From positions 1,550,001 to 1,614,000 of the forward strand of contig NZ_CP022990.1 in NCBI RefSeq assembly GCF_002278075.1: a stretch of DNA of 64,000 bases, read 5' to 3'. A program made the translations under genes and the position numbers. Shown here piece after piece: positions 17,905 through 26,706 of this stretch. How positions within the stretch are numbered: the first letter of the stretch is position 1; the number at the start of each line of letters is the position of its first letter. The DNA is from Paraburkholderia aromaticivorans (GTDB taxonomy: Bacteria > Pseudomonadota > Gammaproteobacteria > Burkholderiales > Burkholderiaceae). The notes below the pieces were generated by a model. The model did no database searches and was not told the origin of the DNA. It saw only the letters and a list, made by a program, of their open reading frames with translations.

Positions 17905-18204
17905 GCAGGTCGGCCGCAAGATTCAGTTAAGGAGTGAATGCCCTCTCAAACATATAGCGTCAGGCAGGACGGACGGCCGTGATATCGCGCGGGATGACAT
18001 GGCTCCCGGCGCAAAGCGCCGCGCAGAAATCTGTCGTCTCGTTCAGCGATACAATTAGGCAGGCTTCGATGCAGCCCACTCAAATGTGGCGAACGGCGGA
18101 AAACGCCGTTACGCGCCAGATCGGTTGTCTGGAACTGTTGTGCCGGCACGGAATGCCGGTCTCGCGGAAGACCAACACAACGACCTGACTGACAGGAGTG
18201 AGTC
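17905..18204 (+). promoter_or_regulatory. Structured leader upstream of sORF and barrel gene
   Basis: A 300-base gap with two clear hairpins. AACGGCG (18092-18098) pairs with CGCCGTT (18104-18110), and CCGGCA (18143-18148) pairs with TGCCGG (18154-18159). A TACAAT hexamer at 18050-18055 could be a -10 box, but no good -35 is seen. The hairpins lie 45-110 bases before a 20-codon ORF that abuts the barrel gene, an arrangement suggesting post-transcriptional control. Confidence 0.4.
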
Positions 18205-18267
18205 ATGTGCGTTCGGTACGCTATGTGTCAGCTTCCAGTCGTGCGAACCAACAGTGAGGTCGCATGA
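18205..18267 (+). CDS. Candidate 20-residue leader peptide ORF
   Basis: An ATG at 18205 stands six bases after AGGAG and opens 20 codons that end in TGA at 18265-18267. The stop overlaps the ATG of the outer-membrane protein gene (ATGA). The peptide begins MCVRYAMCQ and shows no membrane segment. The strong ribosome site and four-base overlap argue for translation and coupling. It is too short for codon statistics, and could still be a chance frame. Confidence 0.45.
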   Translation: MCVRYAMCQLPVVRTNSEVA

Positions 18268-19256
18268 TGCCGCCCGCGCTCCGGATGCAGAGGTCCTGCC
18301 GCGCCTCATCGGCGTGCGCCGCTCTGGCCCTCGCCCTGCTGCCTTGCCCCTCGAATGCGCAGACCGAGGCGGGCCCATCGACCAGCAGCAAGGTGGTTGG
18401 CGGCAACGTGAAGCAACATGCCAACGCCGTGCTCGCCATCATGACCTACACGACCGTACCCGACGTTACGACCAGTAATCTGTCGGTCAATAGCGGCACC
18501 ACGGGCAATCCCGGTTTCGGTCAGACGCAGTTCGGCGGCGGCTTCACTATCAGCAAATCGTTCCCGTTATACCTGGAGGGCACGCTCGCCTACAGCCGTT
18601 ACGACCCGATCTTTATCGCTACGGATGGTACGCAGCAGCGTGCGGTGCCGACCAGATGGAACACTTTCAGCGGCACGGTTGGCGTCGGCTGGGATTTCCG
18701 GATCACGGACGAACTGGTATTCCGTCCGATCCTGAATGGCACGATTGGACGCGTCTCGAGCGATCTGAAGGTGGGCCAGTCGATCTTCAACCACGTTACC
18801 GACAGCAATCTGCAGTTCCTCGAGAATGGCTCGCTGGATGCCTACGGCTACGGTGGCTCACTCATGCTCGACTACGAGCACTACCGCGAAAACTACGAAA
18901 TCGACGCCGAATTGCGTGCGACCGATATTTACCTGCGCAGCTTCGGCGGTTCCTCGGAGGCCGTGCAGGGGTCGGCCATGGCTCAGCAAGTGAGCTTGTG
19001 GACACGCTGGCGAGCGCCCACCGGCTGGCACGCGCTGGACCGGCCGATCCGCTATGTGCTGGAAGCCGCTTATTCGCACTATTTTGGCGACAGCGCCGGG
19101 GTGTTGGGGTTCAACGACCTCACATCGCTGGGAGTCGGACTGGAACTCGATAGCAGCAAGTATCCGATCATCATCACCCGCACGCGCGCCATGGTGCGAT
19201 ACGTGTTCGGACACAACGTGCACGGCGTGTCGTTCGGGTTCGCAATGAGTTTCTAG
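18264..19256 (+). CDS. Outer-membrane beta-barrel protein of unknown function
   Basis: A 330-residue exported protein. The first 33 residues form a signal peptide ending SNAQ. The mature chain alternates polar and aromatic residues (FGGGFTISKSFPLYLEGTLAYSRYD, TFSGTVGVGWDFRI) in the manner of beta strands, and ends in Phe (SFGFAMSF), the outer-membrane targeting signature. The pattern resembles autotransporter-type barrels without a passenger. An internal ATG at 18285 could also be the start and gives a tidier signal peptide. It follows a candidate leader ORF by overlap. Function unknown. Confidence 0.7.
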   Translation: MMPPALRMQRSCRASSACAALALALLPCPSNAQTEAGPSTSSKVVGGNVKQHANAVLAIMTYTTVPDVTTSNLSVNSGTTGNPGFGQTQFGGGFTISKSFPLYLEGTLAYSRYDPIFIATDGTQQRAVPTRWNTFSGTVGVGWDFRITDELVFRPILNGTIGRVSSDLKVGQSIFNHVTDSNLQFLENGSLDAYGYGGSLMLDYEHYRENYEIDAELRATDIYLRSFGGSSEAVQGSAMAQQVSLWTRWRAPTGWHALDRPIRYVLEAAYSHYFGDSAGVLGFNDLTSLGVGLELDSSKYPIIITRTRAMVRYVFGHNVHGVSFGFAMSF

Positions 19257-19327
19257 CGCTTCCGGATCGGCGGTGCCGGCTTCTGCAAAGGGTCTCCGCC
19301 AACTCGAACCGATCAGCTTGCCTGCCC

Positions 19328-20152
19328 TCAGGCAAGGGTTCGGATCGAGTTGCTGATACCCCGCGCGCAATCGATCACCGCGGGTGCCAGCCGCGCCTCG
19401 GCTTCCGCCGGCGTCCACCGGCTCGTCGGCGCCACGACGTGAACCGCACCGACCGGTCGACGCTCCCCGTCGAGCACCGGGGCTGCGATCGTCATGTCGC
19501 CGATGAACAGTTCCTCGCGGTTCGACGCATAGCCATTGCGCCGCCCGAGCGCGAGCCGCGTCACGATCTCGTCGATATCCGTCACGGTGTACTGCGTATG
19601 CGCGACGCGATCGCTGGCGAGCAGCAGCGCATGTGACTCGTCTTCCGGGAGCGCCGCGAGATACGCCCGTCCCGAGGCCGTGCAGTACATCGGAATGCGG
19701 CTGCCGATCGGCATGTGAATCGGCACGAACTTCATGCACACGAAGCGCGCCACATAGACCATGTCGACACCATCCGGCTCGGTCAGGTTGGTGGTCTCGC
19801 CAGTAACGTTGGTCAGCTCGGACAAAAACGGGTTGGCGACATCGATCAATGTGTCCGCAGCCAGATAGTTGAAGCCGATCTGCATCACACGCGGCGCCAG
19901 TTGATAGCGCTTCGTACGCGGATGCTTTCTCACATAACCAAGCTTCTCCAGCGTGTAGATCATGCGCTGCGCGGAGCTTTTGGTGATGGCCGTCGCCTCC
20001 GCCACTTCCTGCAACGTCATCGACCTTCGCTGCGCGCTGAACGCGCGCAACACCGCGATGCCCTTCTCCAGCGACTGATTGAACAGTGCGTCTGGCGTTT
20101 CCTCCGGCTCCAGGGGCGCTTCCGTCTCTGGGCTGAGTTGCTTGCGTGTCAT
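19328..20152 (-). CDS. IclR-family transcriptional regulator
   Basis: A 274-residue IclR regulator. The N-terminal winged HTH (KGIAVLRAFSAQRRSMTLQE, then ITKSSAQRMIYTLEKLGYV) precedes the ligand-binding GAF-like domain, with the conserved CTASGRAYLAAL block and FIGDMTIAAPVLDG near the C-terminus. The ATG at 20152 is chosen over one at 20212. It is divergent from the ABC transporter operon starting at 20306 and is its probable regulator. Confidence 0.9.
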   Translation of the reverse strand: MTRKQLSPETEAPLEPEETPDALFNQSLEKGIAVLRAFSAQRRSMTLQEVAEATAITKSSAQRMIYTLEKLGYVRKHPRTKRYQLAPRVMQIGFNYLAADTLIDVANPFLSELTNVTGETTNLTEPDGVDMVYVARFVCMKFVPIHMPIGSRIPMYCTASGRAYLAALPEDESHALLLASDRVAHTQYTVTDIDEIVTRLALGRRNGYASNREELFIGDMTIAAPVLDGERRPVGAVHVVAPTSRWTPAEAEARLAPAVIDCARGISNSIRTLA

Positions 20153-20215
20153 GGAATCACCCAATTGTTCTCTGCTGTCATTGACTCTAGCATATCGCAT
20201 ATCGATACACAAATT

Positions 20216-20226
20216 TCGTTAAACGA
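20216..20226. promoter_or_regulatory. Candidate IclR operator
   Basis: TCGTT and AACGA are perfect inverted arms around one base, flanked by further imperfect ATAT symmetry, in the 153-base gap between the IclR gene and the ABC operon. The short, AT-flanked palindrome in a divergent gap fits IclR-type sites. Confidence 0.45.
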
Positions 20227-20305
20227 TATTTTTGACTCGAATATCATTGCTCAACTGATGGTTACCGATATTCCGACCGACCGTCGTCAACTCGTGGAGA
20301 GACTC

Positions 20306-21070
20306 ATGTTCCAGTTCGCCAAACGCTTCGCCGGTGTCTTTGCAACAGGATTGCTGCTCGCCGGTGCGCCGGCCTTGTCCGCAGCCGCCACCACGTACGA
20401 GATTGGAGCGACCGCCACCGGTGTGCCGTTCACCTTTCTCGATGTGAAGACCAATTCGATCCAGGGCCTGCTGGTCGATGCGATTACCGCCACCGGCAAG
20501 GCCGCGGGCTTCGACGTCAAGATCGAGCAGACCACCTTTTCCTCGCTGATTCCGTCGCTGACCACGAAGAAGATCGACATCATCTCGGCGGCCATGCTGA
20601 AAACGCCGGCGCGCGAGCAGGTCGTCGATTTCTCCGACACCGTGTACTCCTACGGCGAAGGCCTGATCGTGCGCGCCGACGACAAAGGCCAGTACACCAC
20701 GATGGACGACCTCAAGGGCGAAATTGTCGGCGCGCAGGTTGGCACCGCATTCGTCGATGCGTTGAACAAGAAGGGCATCTTCAAGGAAGTGCGCACCTAC
20801 GATTCAGTCGCCGACATCATGCGTGACGTCGCGCTCGGCCGCATCAAGGCGGGCTTCGGCGACCACCCTATTCTGGCCTACCAGCTTCAGCACAATCCGA
20901 ATCCGCAATTGCGGCTCGTGAGCGGATATCAGCCGTCGGTGAAAGGCCAGGTGTGCTTCGTCGTGCGCAAGGGCGACACGGCGACGCTGGAACAGTTGAA
21001 CGCCGGCATCAGAAAGATCAAGGCCGACGGCACGCTCACGCAAATCGTCAAGAAGTGGCAGGTGGAATGA
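20306..21070 (+). CDS. ABC transporter substrate-binding protein (polar amino acid type)
   Basis: A 254-residue periplasmic binding protein of SBP family 3. The signal peptide covers residues 1-27 (TGLLLAGAPALSAAA). Typical blocks are GVPFTFLDVKTNSIQGLLVD, FSSLIPSLTTKKIDIISAAM and VVDFSDTVYSYGEGLIVR. The frame is open back to 19715, but the ATG at 20306 follows GGAGAG and starts a proper signal peptide. It heads an operon with permease, ATPase and an FAD oxidase. That oxidase suggests the ligand is an amino acid or amine that is then deaminated. Confidence 0.9.
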   Translation: MFQFAKRFAGVFATGLLLAGAPALSAAATTYEIGATATGVPFTFLDVKTNSIQGLLVDAITATGKAAGFDVKIEQTTFSSLIPSLTTKKIDIISAAMLKTPAREQVVDFSDTVYSYGEGLIVRADDKGQYTTMDDLKGEIVGAQVGTAFVDALNKKGIFKEVRTYDSVADIMRDVALGRIKAGFGDHPILAYQLQHNPNPQLRLVSGYQPSVKGQVCFVVRKGDTATLEQLNAGIRKIKADGTLTQIVKKWQVE

Positions 21071-21099
21071 CGTCGTTCGCAGAATAAGGACCGCCCGCC

Positions 21100-21756
21100 A
21101 TGTTCTTCCAGAACGCCATCGAGTTTCTGCCGATCCTGCTCAAAGGCGCAGTTGTCACGATCGAGATCACCTTCTGCTCGTTCGTTCTGAGCACGGTGCT
21201 CGGCCTCGTGCTCGCGCTGATGCGCGTGTCCGGCAACCGCGTCGCAGCGAATGCCGCCACGACCTTTATCAACGTGATCCGCGGGCTGCCCATCATCGTT
21301 CAGCTCTTCTACATCTACTTTGTGCTGCCGGACCTCGGCGTGCAGTTGTCGGCGTTCCAGGCGGGTTTCATAGGCCTCGGCGTCGCGTACTCGGTGTATC
21401 AGGCGGAAAACTTCCGCGCCGGCATCCAGGCAATTGATCACGGGCAGATCGAAGCGGCGCAGTCCATCGGCATGCGCGGCGCGATGATCATGCGGCGCGT
21501 GGTGTTGCCGCAGGCGTTCCGGATTTCACTGCCGGCATACGGCAATACCCTCGTGATGATGCTCAAGGATTCGTCGCTCGCCTCGACTATCACCGTCGCC
21601 GAGATGACGCGCGCCGGGCAGCTGATCGCGTCGTCGACGTTTCAGAACATGACGGTATTCACGCTGGTCGCGCTGCTTTATCTCGGACTCAGCCTGCCGC
21701 TCGTCTATGGCTTGCGGCGGCTTGAACGCCGCCTCGGACTGAAGGGAAAACGATGA
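21100..21756 (+). CDS. ABC transporter permease (polar amino acid, HisM family)
   Basis: A 218-residue inner-membrane permease with about five membrane segments. The EAA loop that contacts the ATPase is visible as [24 protein letters not shown]. The domain begins [20 protein letters not shown] as usual in the His/Glu/Gln/Arg/opine subfamily. Only one permease gene is present, so a homodimer is expected. The stop overlaps the ATPase start by four bases (ATGA), indicating coupling. Confidence 0.9.
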   Translation: MFFQNAIEFLPILLKGAVVTIEITFCSFVLSTVLGLVLALMRVSGNRVAANAATTFINVIRGLPIIVQLFYIYFVLPDLGVQLSAFQAGFIGLGVAYSVYQAENFRAGIQAIDHGQIEAAQSIGMRGAMIMRRVVLPQAFRISLPAYGNTLVMMLKDSSLASTITVAEMTRAGQLIASSTFQNMTVFTLVALLYLGLSLPLVYGLRRLERRLGLKGKR

Positions 21757-22499
21757 TCAAGGTCGATGCGATTCACAAGCGCTTTCACGATCAGCACGTG
21801 CTCAAAGGTGTCAGTCTGCGTGTCGAACGCGGCCAGGTCGTGTGTCTGATCGGTCCGTCCGGCTCGGGCAAATCCACGCTGCTTCGATGCATCAACGGAT
21901 TGGAGCGGCATGACGCCGGCACGATCACCGTGGAGGGTCACGCCGTCGACGCGAATTCGAAGCAGATCCACACTCTGCGCGCACAGGTCGGCATGGTGTT
22001 CCAGCGCTTCAACCTGTTTCCGCATCGCACGGCGTTGGAAAACGTGTTCGAGGGTCCGGTATTCGTCAGGAAGGAAGCACGTGCGCAGGCACGCGAGCGC
22101 GCCCGCCATCTGCTCGACAAAGTCGGCCTCGCGCACCGGATGGACGCTTACCCGGCCGAAATGTCGGGCGGACAGCAACAGCGCGTGGCGATTGCGCGCG
22201 CGCTGGCCATGGAACCGAAGGCGATCCTCTTCGACGAGCCGACCTCGGCACTCGACCCCGAGCTGGTCGGCGAAGTGCTGGGCGTCATGCGCCAGCTCGC
22301 CGACGACGGCATGACCATGATCGTCGTCACGCACGAGATGGGCTTCGCGCGCGAAGTGGCCGATCGTGTGTGCTTTCTTCATGACGGCACGATCCATGAG
22401 GAAGGGTCCGCCGCCGACCTGTTCGAACGTCCGCGCAATCCTCGCACACGCGAGTTTCTCGGCAGGATGCCCACGCTTACCGACGCCCCCCGGATTTGA
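21753..22499 (+). CDS. ABC transporter ATP-binding protein (polar amino acid)
   Basis: A 248-residue ATPase. Walker A is GPSGSGKST at residues 34-42, the signature MSGGQQQR, Walker [14 protein letters not shown] and the switch histidine VTHEMG. These features and length fit the GlnQ/HisP subfamily that drives import of polar amino acids and amines. The start overlaps the permease stop, and seven bases separate the stop from the FAD oxidase gene, so all four genes are one operon. Confidence 0.92.
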   Translation: MIKVDAIHKRFHDQHVLKGVSLRVERGQVVCLIGPSGSGKSTLLRCINGLERHDAGTITVEGHAVDANSKQIHTLRAQVGMVFQRFNLFPHRTALENVFEGPVFVRKEARAQARERARHLLDKVGLAHRMDAYPAEMSGGQQQRVAIARALAMEPKAILFDEPTSALDPELVGEVLGVMRQLADDGMTMIVVTHEMGFAREVADRVCFLHDGTIHEEGSAADLFERPRNPRTREFLGRMPTLTDAPRI

Positions 22500-22506
22500 A
22501 AACATC

Positions 22507-23799
22507 ATGAGCCTGGTTGAAGTTGCAAAGCCGTTGCCGCCCTCTCTTTGGGCGGCAACGGCGGAACCCGCGGTCGATACGCCGCCGCTCGACGGCTCGG
22601 TCACAACGGACGTCGCGATTGTCGGCGCCGGCTACACCGGTTTGTCGACGGCCTTGCATCTGGCCGAACAGGGCATACGGGTCTGTGTGATCGACGCCAA
22701 CGAGCCCGGCTGGGGAGCGTCCGGCCGCAACGGCGGCCAGGTGATTCCGGGCCTGAAATACGATCCCGACGAACTCATCCGACGCTACGGCCCAGACGAC
22801 GGCGATGCGCTCGTGCAAATGGCGGGCGGCGCCGCGGACTCGGTTTTCGCCCTGATCGAGCGTTACGGCATTCAGTGCAACGCGACGCGCGCCGGCTGGA
22901 TTCAGCCGACCCATTCGAGCAAGCTGCTCGGCACGCTGCACAACCGGGCCCGGCAGTGGGCGTCGCGCGACGCCCCGGTCGAACTGCTCGACCGTTCGCA
23001 GATATCGAGGCGGCTCGGCACGGACGCATTCGTTGGCGGTTGGGTCGACCTGCGCGCGGGCAGCGTGCATCCATTGAGCTACGCACGTGGCCTCGCGCGC
23101 GCGGCGCAAACGGCTGGCGCGGCGATCCATAGCGGAACCCGTGCCGCGAGCGTGGAGCGCGGCCCGAAAGGGTGGCGAATTCGCACGGCGCAGGGTTCGC
23201 TCATCGATTCGAAACAGGTCCTGCTGGCCACCAACGGTTATACGGATGGTCTCTGGCCGCACCTCGCCCAATCAGTGATCGCCGCGAATAGCTTCATCGT
23301 CGCAACGGAGCCGCTGCCCGACGATGTCGGCGCAACGATTCTGCCCGGCGGAGAAGTGGCTTCCGATTCACGGCGCCTGCTGCTCTATTTCCGCAAGGAT
23401 GCACACGGGCGTTTGCTGATGGGCGGGCGCGGCCCCTTTCGCGAGCCTCGCAACGCCGCGGATTGGGCGCATCTCGAACGTGCCGCCCAGTTGATGTTTC
23501 CACAGCTGAAGGGCATCGAATACGAATACCGATGGGCCGGCCGTATCGCCATCACCCGCAATTTTTTGCCGCACGTGCATGTGCCGGCCGAAGGCATGAC
23601 GATCGCGCTGGGTTACAACGGCCGCGGCATTGCAATGGCGACCACGTTGGGAATGCATCTGGCTGCATTGATCGGCGGTACGACACGCGGCTTGCCGCTG
23701 CCGCCAACGTCTATCGAGCCTGTGCCGTTTCACGCGTTGCAGCGGCTCTATATCAGCGCGGGAGTGGCATGGTATGGACTGCTCGATGCGCTTTCCTGA
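22507..23799 (+). CDS. FAD-dependent oxidoreductase (PuuB/DadA-like amine oxidase)
   Basis: A 430-residue flavoprotein of the D-amino-acid-oxidase fold. The FAD motif GAGYTGLSTA is at residues 40-49, with a second FAD block (DANEPGWGASGRNGGQVIPG) characteristic of gamma-glutamylputrescine oxidases and related amine oxidases, and a C-terminal GYNGRGIAMATTLG. The frame extends upstream into the ATPase; the ATG at 22507 gives a natural N-terminus. As the last gene of the ABC operon it probably oxidises the imported amine or amino acid to the aldehyde or keto acid plus ammonia. Confidence 0.85.
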   Translation: MSLVEVAKPLPPSLWAATAEPAVDTPPLDGSVTTDVAIVGAGYTGLSTALHLAEQGIRVCVIDANEPGWGASGRNGGQVIPGLKYDPDELIRRYGPDDGDALVQMAGGAADSVFALIERYGIQCNATRAGWIQPTHSSKLLGTLHNRARQWASRDAPVELLDRSQISRRLGTDAFVGGWVDLRAGSVHPLSYARGLARAAQTAGAAIHSGTRAASVERGPKGWRIRTAQGSLIDSKQVLLATNGYTDGLWPHLAQSVIAANSFIVATEPLPDDVGATILPGGEVASDSRRLLLYFRKDAHGRLLMGGRGPFREPRNAADWAHLERAAQLMFPQLKGIEYEYRWAGRIAITRNFLPHVHVPAEGMTIALGYNGRGIAMATTLGMHLAALIGGTTRGLPLPPTSIEPVPFHALQRLYISAGVAWYGLLDALS

Positions 23800-23837
23800 G
23801 CACGCATTGACGCGCATGCGGTGCGGCCGGCGCAAAA

Positions 23838-23951
23838 TCGGCTGAGAGCGGTCTCGGCCAGAAAGGCGCGACTGAACTCGCGAGGGCTGAGATTAGCCAC
23901 ATCCGCGAACTCCTCGACTGTGAGCGGATTGCGCAGGTTGCGGCGAATCAT
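23838..23951 (-). pseudogene. Remnant of AraC/GlxA-type regulator (HTH part only)
   Basis: Minus-strand codons read IRRNLRNPLTVEEFADVANL followed by SPREFSRAFLAETALS. This is the first helix-turn-helix of FtrA/GlxA-type AraC regulators, which normally continues with GxSPAKxVE and a second HTH. Here the similarity stops after about 38 residues. No amidotransferase-like N-terminal domain is found upstream. It is a decayed fragment, in a region with a second remnant nearby. Confidence 0.55.
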
Positions 23952-24160
23952 AGGTCTTTTCGAAGCAACCCCGCGATAAAACGAGCTCACCGCAATCTGC
24001 TTGATTTGCCTGCTTCTCGAATGCCGAGAACCGCGCATCGGCCTGGTTGCCGAGTGAAAAATTCCTATTTCCGGCCGAACATTGATTCACTCTGCCATTG
24101 GCGATAACCTTGAACAGTCGGTGATCGTCCAATGCCAATCAATCCGGAGACAACCTTTTC

Positions 24161-24631
24161 GTGAACCGAGCGTGGGCTTTCTTCTGCATCCTCACGTTGA
24201 GCGCGATCCTCGGCGGATGTGGCAAGGGTGGATCGCAAAACGCTGCGCAGGAAGCGGGCGCACCAGCGAGCGAGGCGCCGGGTCAGCCTGGGCAGGCCGC
24301 GAGCGATACACCTGCCGCATCGGGCGCGCAGGAGCGAGGCGCGCCGGCCGCCATCACCAAGGCGCAGTTACCGGCGGAGGCAGCAGAAACCCTGCGTCTG
24401 ATCAAATCGGGCGGCCCGTTCCCTTTTGGCGAGGACGGTGTCTTGTTCCGCAACAGCGCGGCATTGCTGCCGCAGCATCCGCGCGGCTATTACCACGCAT
24501 ACACAGTTCGCACGCCTGGCCTCGCGGATCGCGGGCAACGCCGCATTGTTTGTGGTGGACCGCGCAGGCAGACCAGCGACTGCTACTACACCGACGATTA
24601 CTACACCAGTTTCAAGCGCATTGCCGGATAA
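24161..24631 (+). CDS. RNase Sa/barnase-like lipoprotein, catalytic residues replaced
   Basis: A 156-residue protein with a GTG start and a lipoprotein signal (LSAILGGC, Cys20 as lipid site), then about 45 low-complexity Ala/Gly/Pro residues. Residues 70-155 match microbial guanyl-specific RNases closely: LPAEAAETLRLIKSGGPFPF, GVLFRN, RGYYHxYTV, RRIVCGG and CYYTDD. However the general base Glu (YYHEYTV in RNase Sa) is Ala113, and the general acid His (GDHYATF) is Tyr147. The arginines at 127-128 remain. It is therefore probably an inactive RNase fold or an early pseudogene, although the frame is intact. No barstar-type inhibitor gene is seen next to it. Confidence 0.7.
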   Translation: MNRAWAFFCILTLSAILGGCGKGGSQNAAQEAGAPASEAPGQPGQAASDTPAASGAQERGAPAAITKAQLPAEAAETLRLIKSGGPFPFGEDGVLFRNSAALLPQHPRGYYHAYTVRTPGLADRGQRRIVCGGPRRQTSDCYYTDDYYTSFKRIAG

Positions 24632-24942
24632 CCTGAGTCAATCAAGAACGCCTCAAGCCTTCTATAAAGCAGACGACGGGGCGTCGTGTTCTCAGAGACC
24701 GTGCCGCAATAGCACGATCAGCGGCAGGGATAGCTGGGACTGTCTTCTTCCGCAGCCTCCCGTTCGTATTCCACCGCCCCGTCTGGACCGGCCCTCCTCC
24801 CTGCTCGGGAAGCAGCGATTCGAAATTCGCGGCGTTGAACGCCACGTGATCGGCCGAGGCGGTCGCCGCAAGGACTGCGAGCCTAAGACGTGGCGTGCGT
24901 CCGCGGCCGGATGGTCGAATGCTCGGTCGGAGCCCGCGGAGG
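24632..24942. other. Intergenic stretch, no supported gene
   Basis: 311 bases between the RNase-like gene and the convergent BON protein gene. A 103-codon minus-strand frame (24642-24953) overlaps the BON gene end and has no recognisable features. No barstar-like sequence was found where an RNase inhibitor might be expected. Confidence 0.4.
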
Positions 24943-25299
24943 TTACTGTCCAACTTCTTTCAACGTCAGCGCATTTTTCACGGACGTCACACCGCTCACC
25001 GTCTTGGCGATTTCGGTCGCCTTTTCGCTCTGTCCGCCTTCGGTGACGGATCCCGCGAGGGTCACTGCGCCGCCTTTTGCAATCACATTGATTCTGGAAG
25101 TATTGACGCCGCCCTTGGAGAGCGCGCGAAGCACTTTCTTGCTCAGTGCGCGATTCGCCTGTCTAGCGGCTTTAGCACTTCCCTCGGCTGCCGGCGCTGT
25201 CGACGTGGCTGCTGACTCGCTGGTTTGCGGCCAAGCATTGATCGATGCGGCCACGATCAATGCGCCAGTAGCAAACTTGAGGATATTGATGACTTTCAT
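24943..25299 (-). CDS. BON-domain periplasmic protein
   Basis: A 118-residue exported protein: signal peptide about residues 1-24 (GALIVAASINAWPQ), an Ala-rich linker, then one BON domain (LSKKVLRALSKGGVNTSRIN, VIAKGGAVTLAGSVTEGGQ, VSGVTSVKNALT). BON domains bind phospholipid or stabilise the envelope, as in OsmY. One domain instead of the two of OsmY is common in Burkholderia. It stands alone; stress induction is plausible from the family but not shown here. Confidence 0.85.
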   Translation of the reverse strand: MKVINILKFATGALIVAASINAWPQTSESAATSTAPAAEGSAKAARQANRALSKKVLRALSKGGVNTSRINVIAKGGAVTLAGSVTEGGQSEKATEIAKTVSGVTSVKNALTLKEVGQ

Positions 25300-25662
25300 T
25301 ACTCACTCCAGTTGGCAAGATTTACAACACGTTCCGGCAGCGATCGTGAGTCCGATGTGACACGGCCGCTGGGCGCATTCAAGCGCGGCGACTTGCACTT
25401 GCCTGCGGCCCGTATGAACGAACCTCGACGACGGCCCACGATGAGTCGGCATGGGCGTAACCACGCGATTGCTGCCGTTGCAGTCTGTTCCAAATACTCT
25501 CGCTAAACCATGAGACCATGGTCCCATAGACGCAGGTGTGAGTCTTACGCGAAGCATTGAGCAATTTCCAAAGCGTCGGCGTAAGCGCGCAATAGTGCCG
25601 GTTCCTATTCTCGCCGTGCCCCCGTCATAGCGGTGAGTTAATCGGCAGCACACCGAGGCACT

Positions 25663-25865
25663 AGGTGCCTACGCGCTTCAGCACGGAAACGCCGCACTCC
25701 TGGTCGAGTTCTGTCGCTGTTCCGGGCACCGCCGCAAGCGAATTCGTCAGCACGGTGAGACGCACGCCGCGCGCTGTTAGCCAGCGTATCCGCGCAACGC
25801 CCCTTGCACCGGAGACAAATGCACGGCGAGATCTTCAGCACCTCACGCGTAGCCTAAGGTGGCAT
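25663..25865 (-). pseudogene. Frameshifted remnant of a phospholipase D/cardiolipin synthase-type gene
   Basis: On the minus strand the codons for ATREVLKISP (to about 25824) are followed, after one extra base, by AFVSGARGVARIRWLTARGV and RLTVLTNSLAA, ending in TAG at 25663-25665. Together these match the PLD-family segment EVLIVSPYFVPG-x-x-GV with ALxARGVxVxVLTNSLAA. The insertion breaks the frame, the HKD motifs are missing, and the last 20 or so residues no longer resemble the family. It is a short decayed fragment in the 729-base gap 25300-26028. The rest of that gap, including 25300-25660, shows nothing I can support. Confidence 0.55.
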
Positions 25866-26028
25866 GCCGTGACGTTGAGACATATAGGGTTCATATAGGG
25901 TTTGTACCTGTCACGACAACATTCAATTGTTCTGCGAGAGCTTAATTACGAGCAACCTCCGGCCTACACTGCAAGCACTGAAACGCAAACGGGTGTTTGC
26001 GAACAAATCAAGTCTGGAGGTAAGAATC

Positions 26029-26313
26029 ATGAAGCTCGTTCAATCGCTCGTTGTTGCTGCTGCCCTCGCCATTCCGGCTATCTCGTCGTTCGCCCAATCC
26101 AACGAGGCCGCCGCGCCAGTCAATACTCTGGTCGCGCAAACGGACGTGGCTGCCGCGGATTCCGGCGGCGTCGCCGAGGGCACGTCGGCCTCGGGCGCCC
26201 GTCAGCAACTGCACTCGTTGCGCAGCGCGGTTTCCAGCGTGGGCCACAAGATCCAAGGCTCAATCCGTCCGGATGCAAACGACGGAATGAAGCCGCTGTA
26301 TTTTGGCTCGTAA
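26029..26313 (+). CDS. Small secreted protein (DUF4148-like)
   Basis: A 94-residue protein with a clear signal peptide (KLVQSLVVAAALAIPAISSF, cleavage after FAQ). The mature part is Ala/Ser-rich and ends NDGMKPLYFGS, a tail I associate with small Burkholderia DUF4148-type exported proteins. GGAGG stands eight to nine bases before the ATG. The frame extends upstream but without a plausible start. A strong hairpin with a T-rich tail lies 80 bases downstream. Function unknown. Confidence 0.65.
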   Translation: MKLVQSLVVAAALAIPAISSFAQSNEAAAPVNTLVAQTDVAAADSGGVAEGTSASGARQQLHSLRSAVSSVGHKIQGSIRPDANDGMKPLYFGS

Positions 26314-26394
26314 ATCACTGGATTGAATACACCGGGCTACTATCCACCGACCGGTCTCTGACGCTGGTTGAGCTGTTGAGGTATTAGCTTCGAG

Positions 26395-26416
26395 ACGCGC
26401 AGGCTTGCCTGCGCGT
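26395..26416 (+). terminator. Intrinsic terminator-like hairpin
   Basis: ACGCGCAGGC and GCCTGCGCGT form a perfect 10-bp stem with a two-base loop, followed by GTTCGTTTTC. It lies downstream of the small secreted protein gene and before the exporter. The remaining bases to 26706 hold the exporter's promoter region; no other gene is seen. Confidence 0.6.
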
Positions 26417-26706
26417 GTTCGTTTTCAAAGGGTCCCCACTCCCCGATTCGTTGCACGATAGGCAGGTCTCCTGCAGGTCGGCATTCGCATATCCCAGGCC
26501 GCTCTGGTCAGGTCATTTCCCCCCGGTTTCGACGAGCAGCGTACCCGGCATTTTTTTGCCCGTCACTTCGATGAATAGTTTCGGGTAAGGGCAAACCCGT
26601 ATAATCCTCCCAAGAGGTCAGACAACTAGAGGACATAGTCGTCAAGACCCTTGACCTGCGCCGGCCGCGCAGCGCCGAAACTTGCCAAGCTTTCTCTCCC
26701 ATACCC

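Noticed and set aside
24642..24953. Possible barstar-like inhibitor next to the RNase gene
   Set aside because: The only sizeable frame has no barstar features and overlaps the BON gene end on the same strand.
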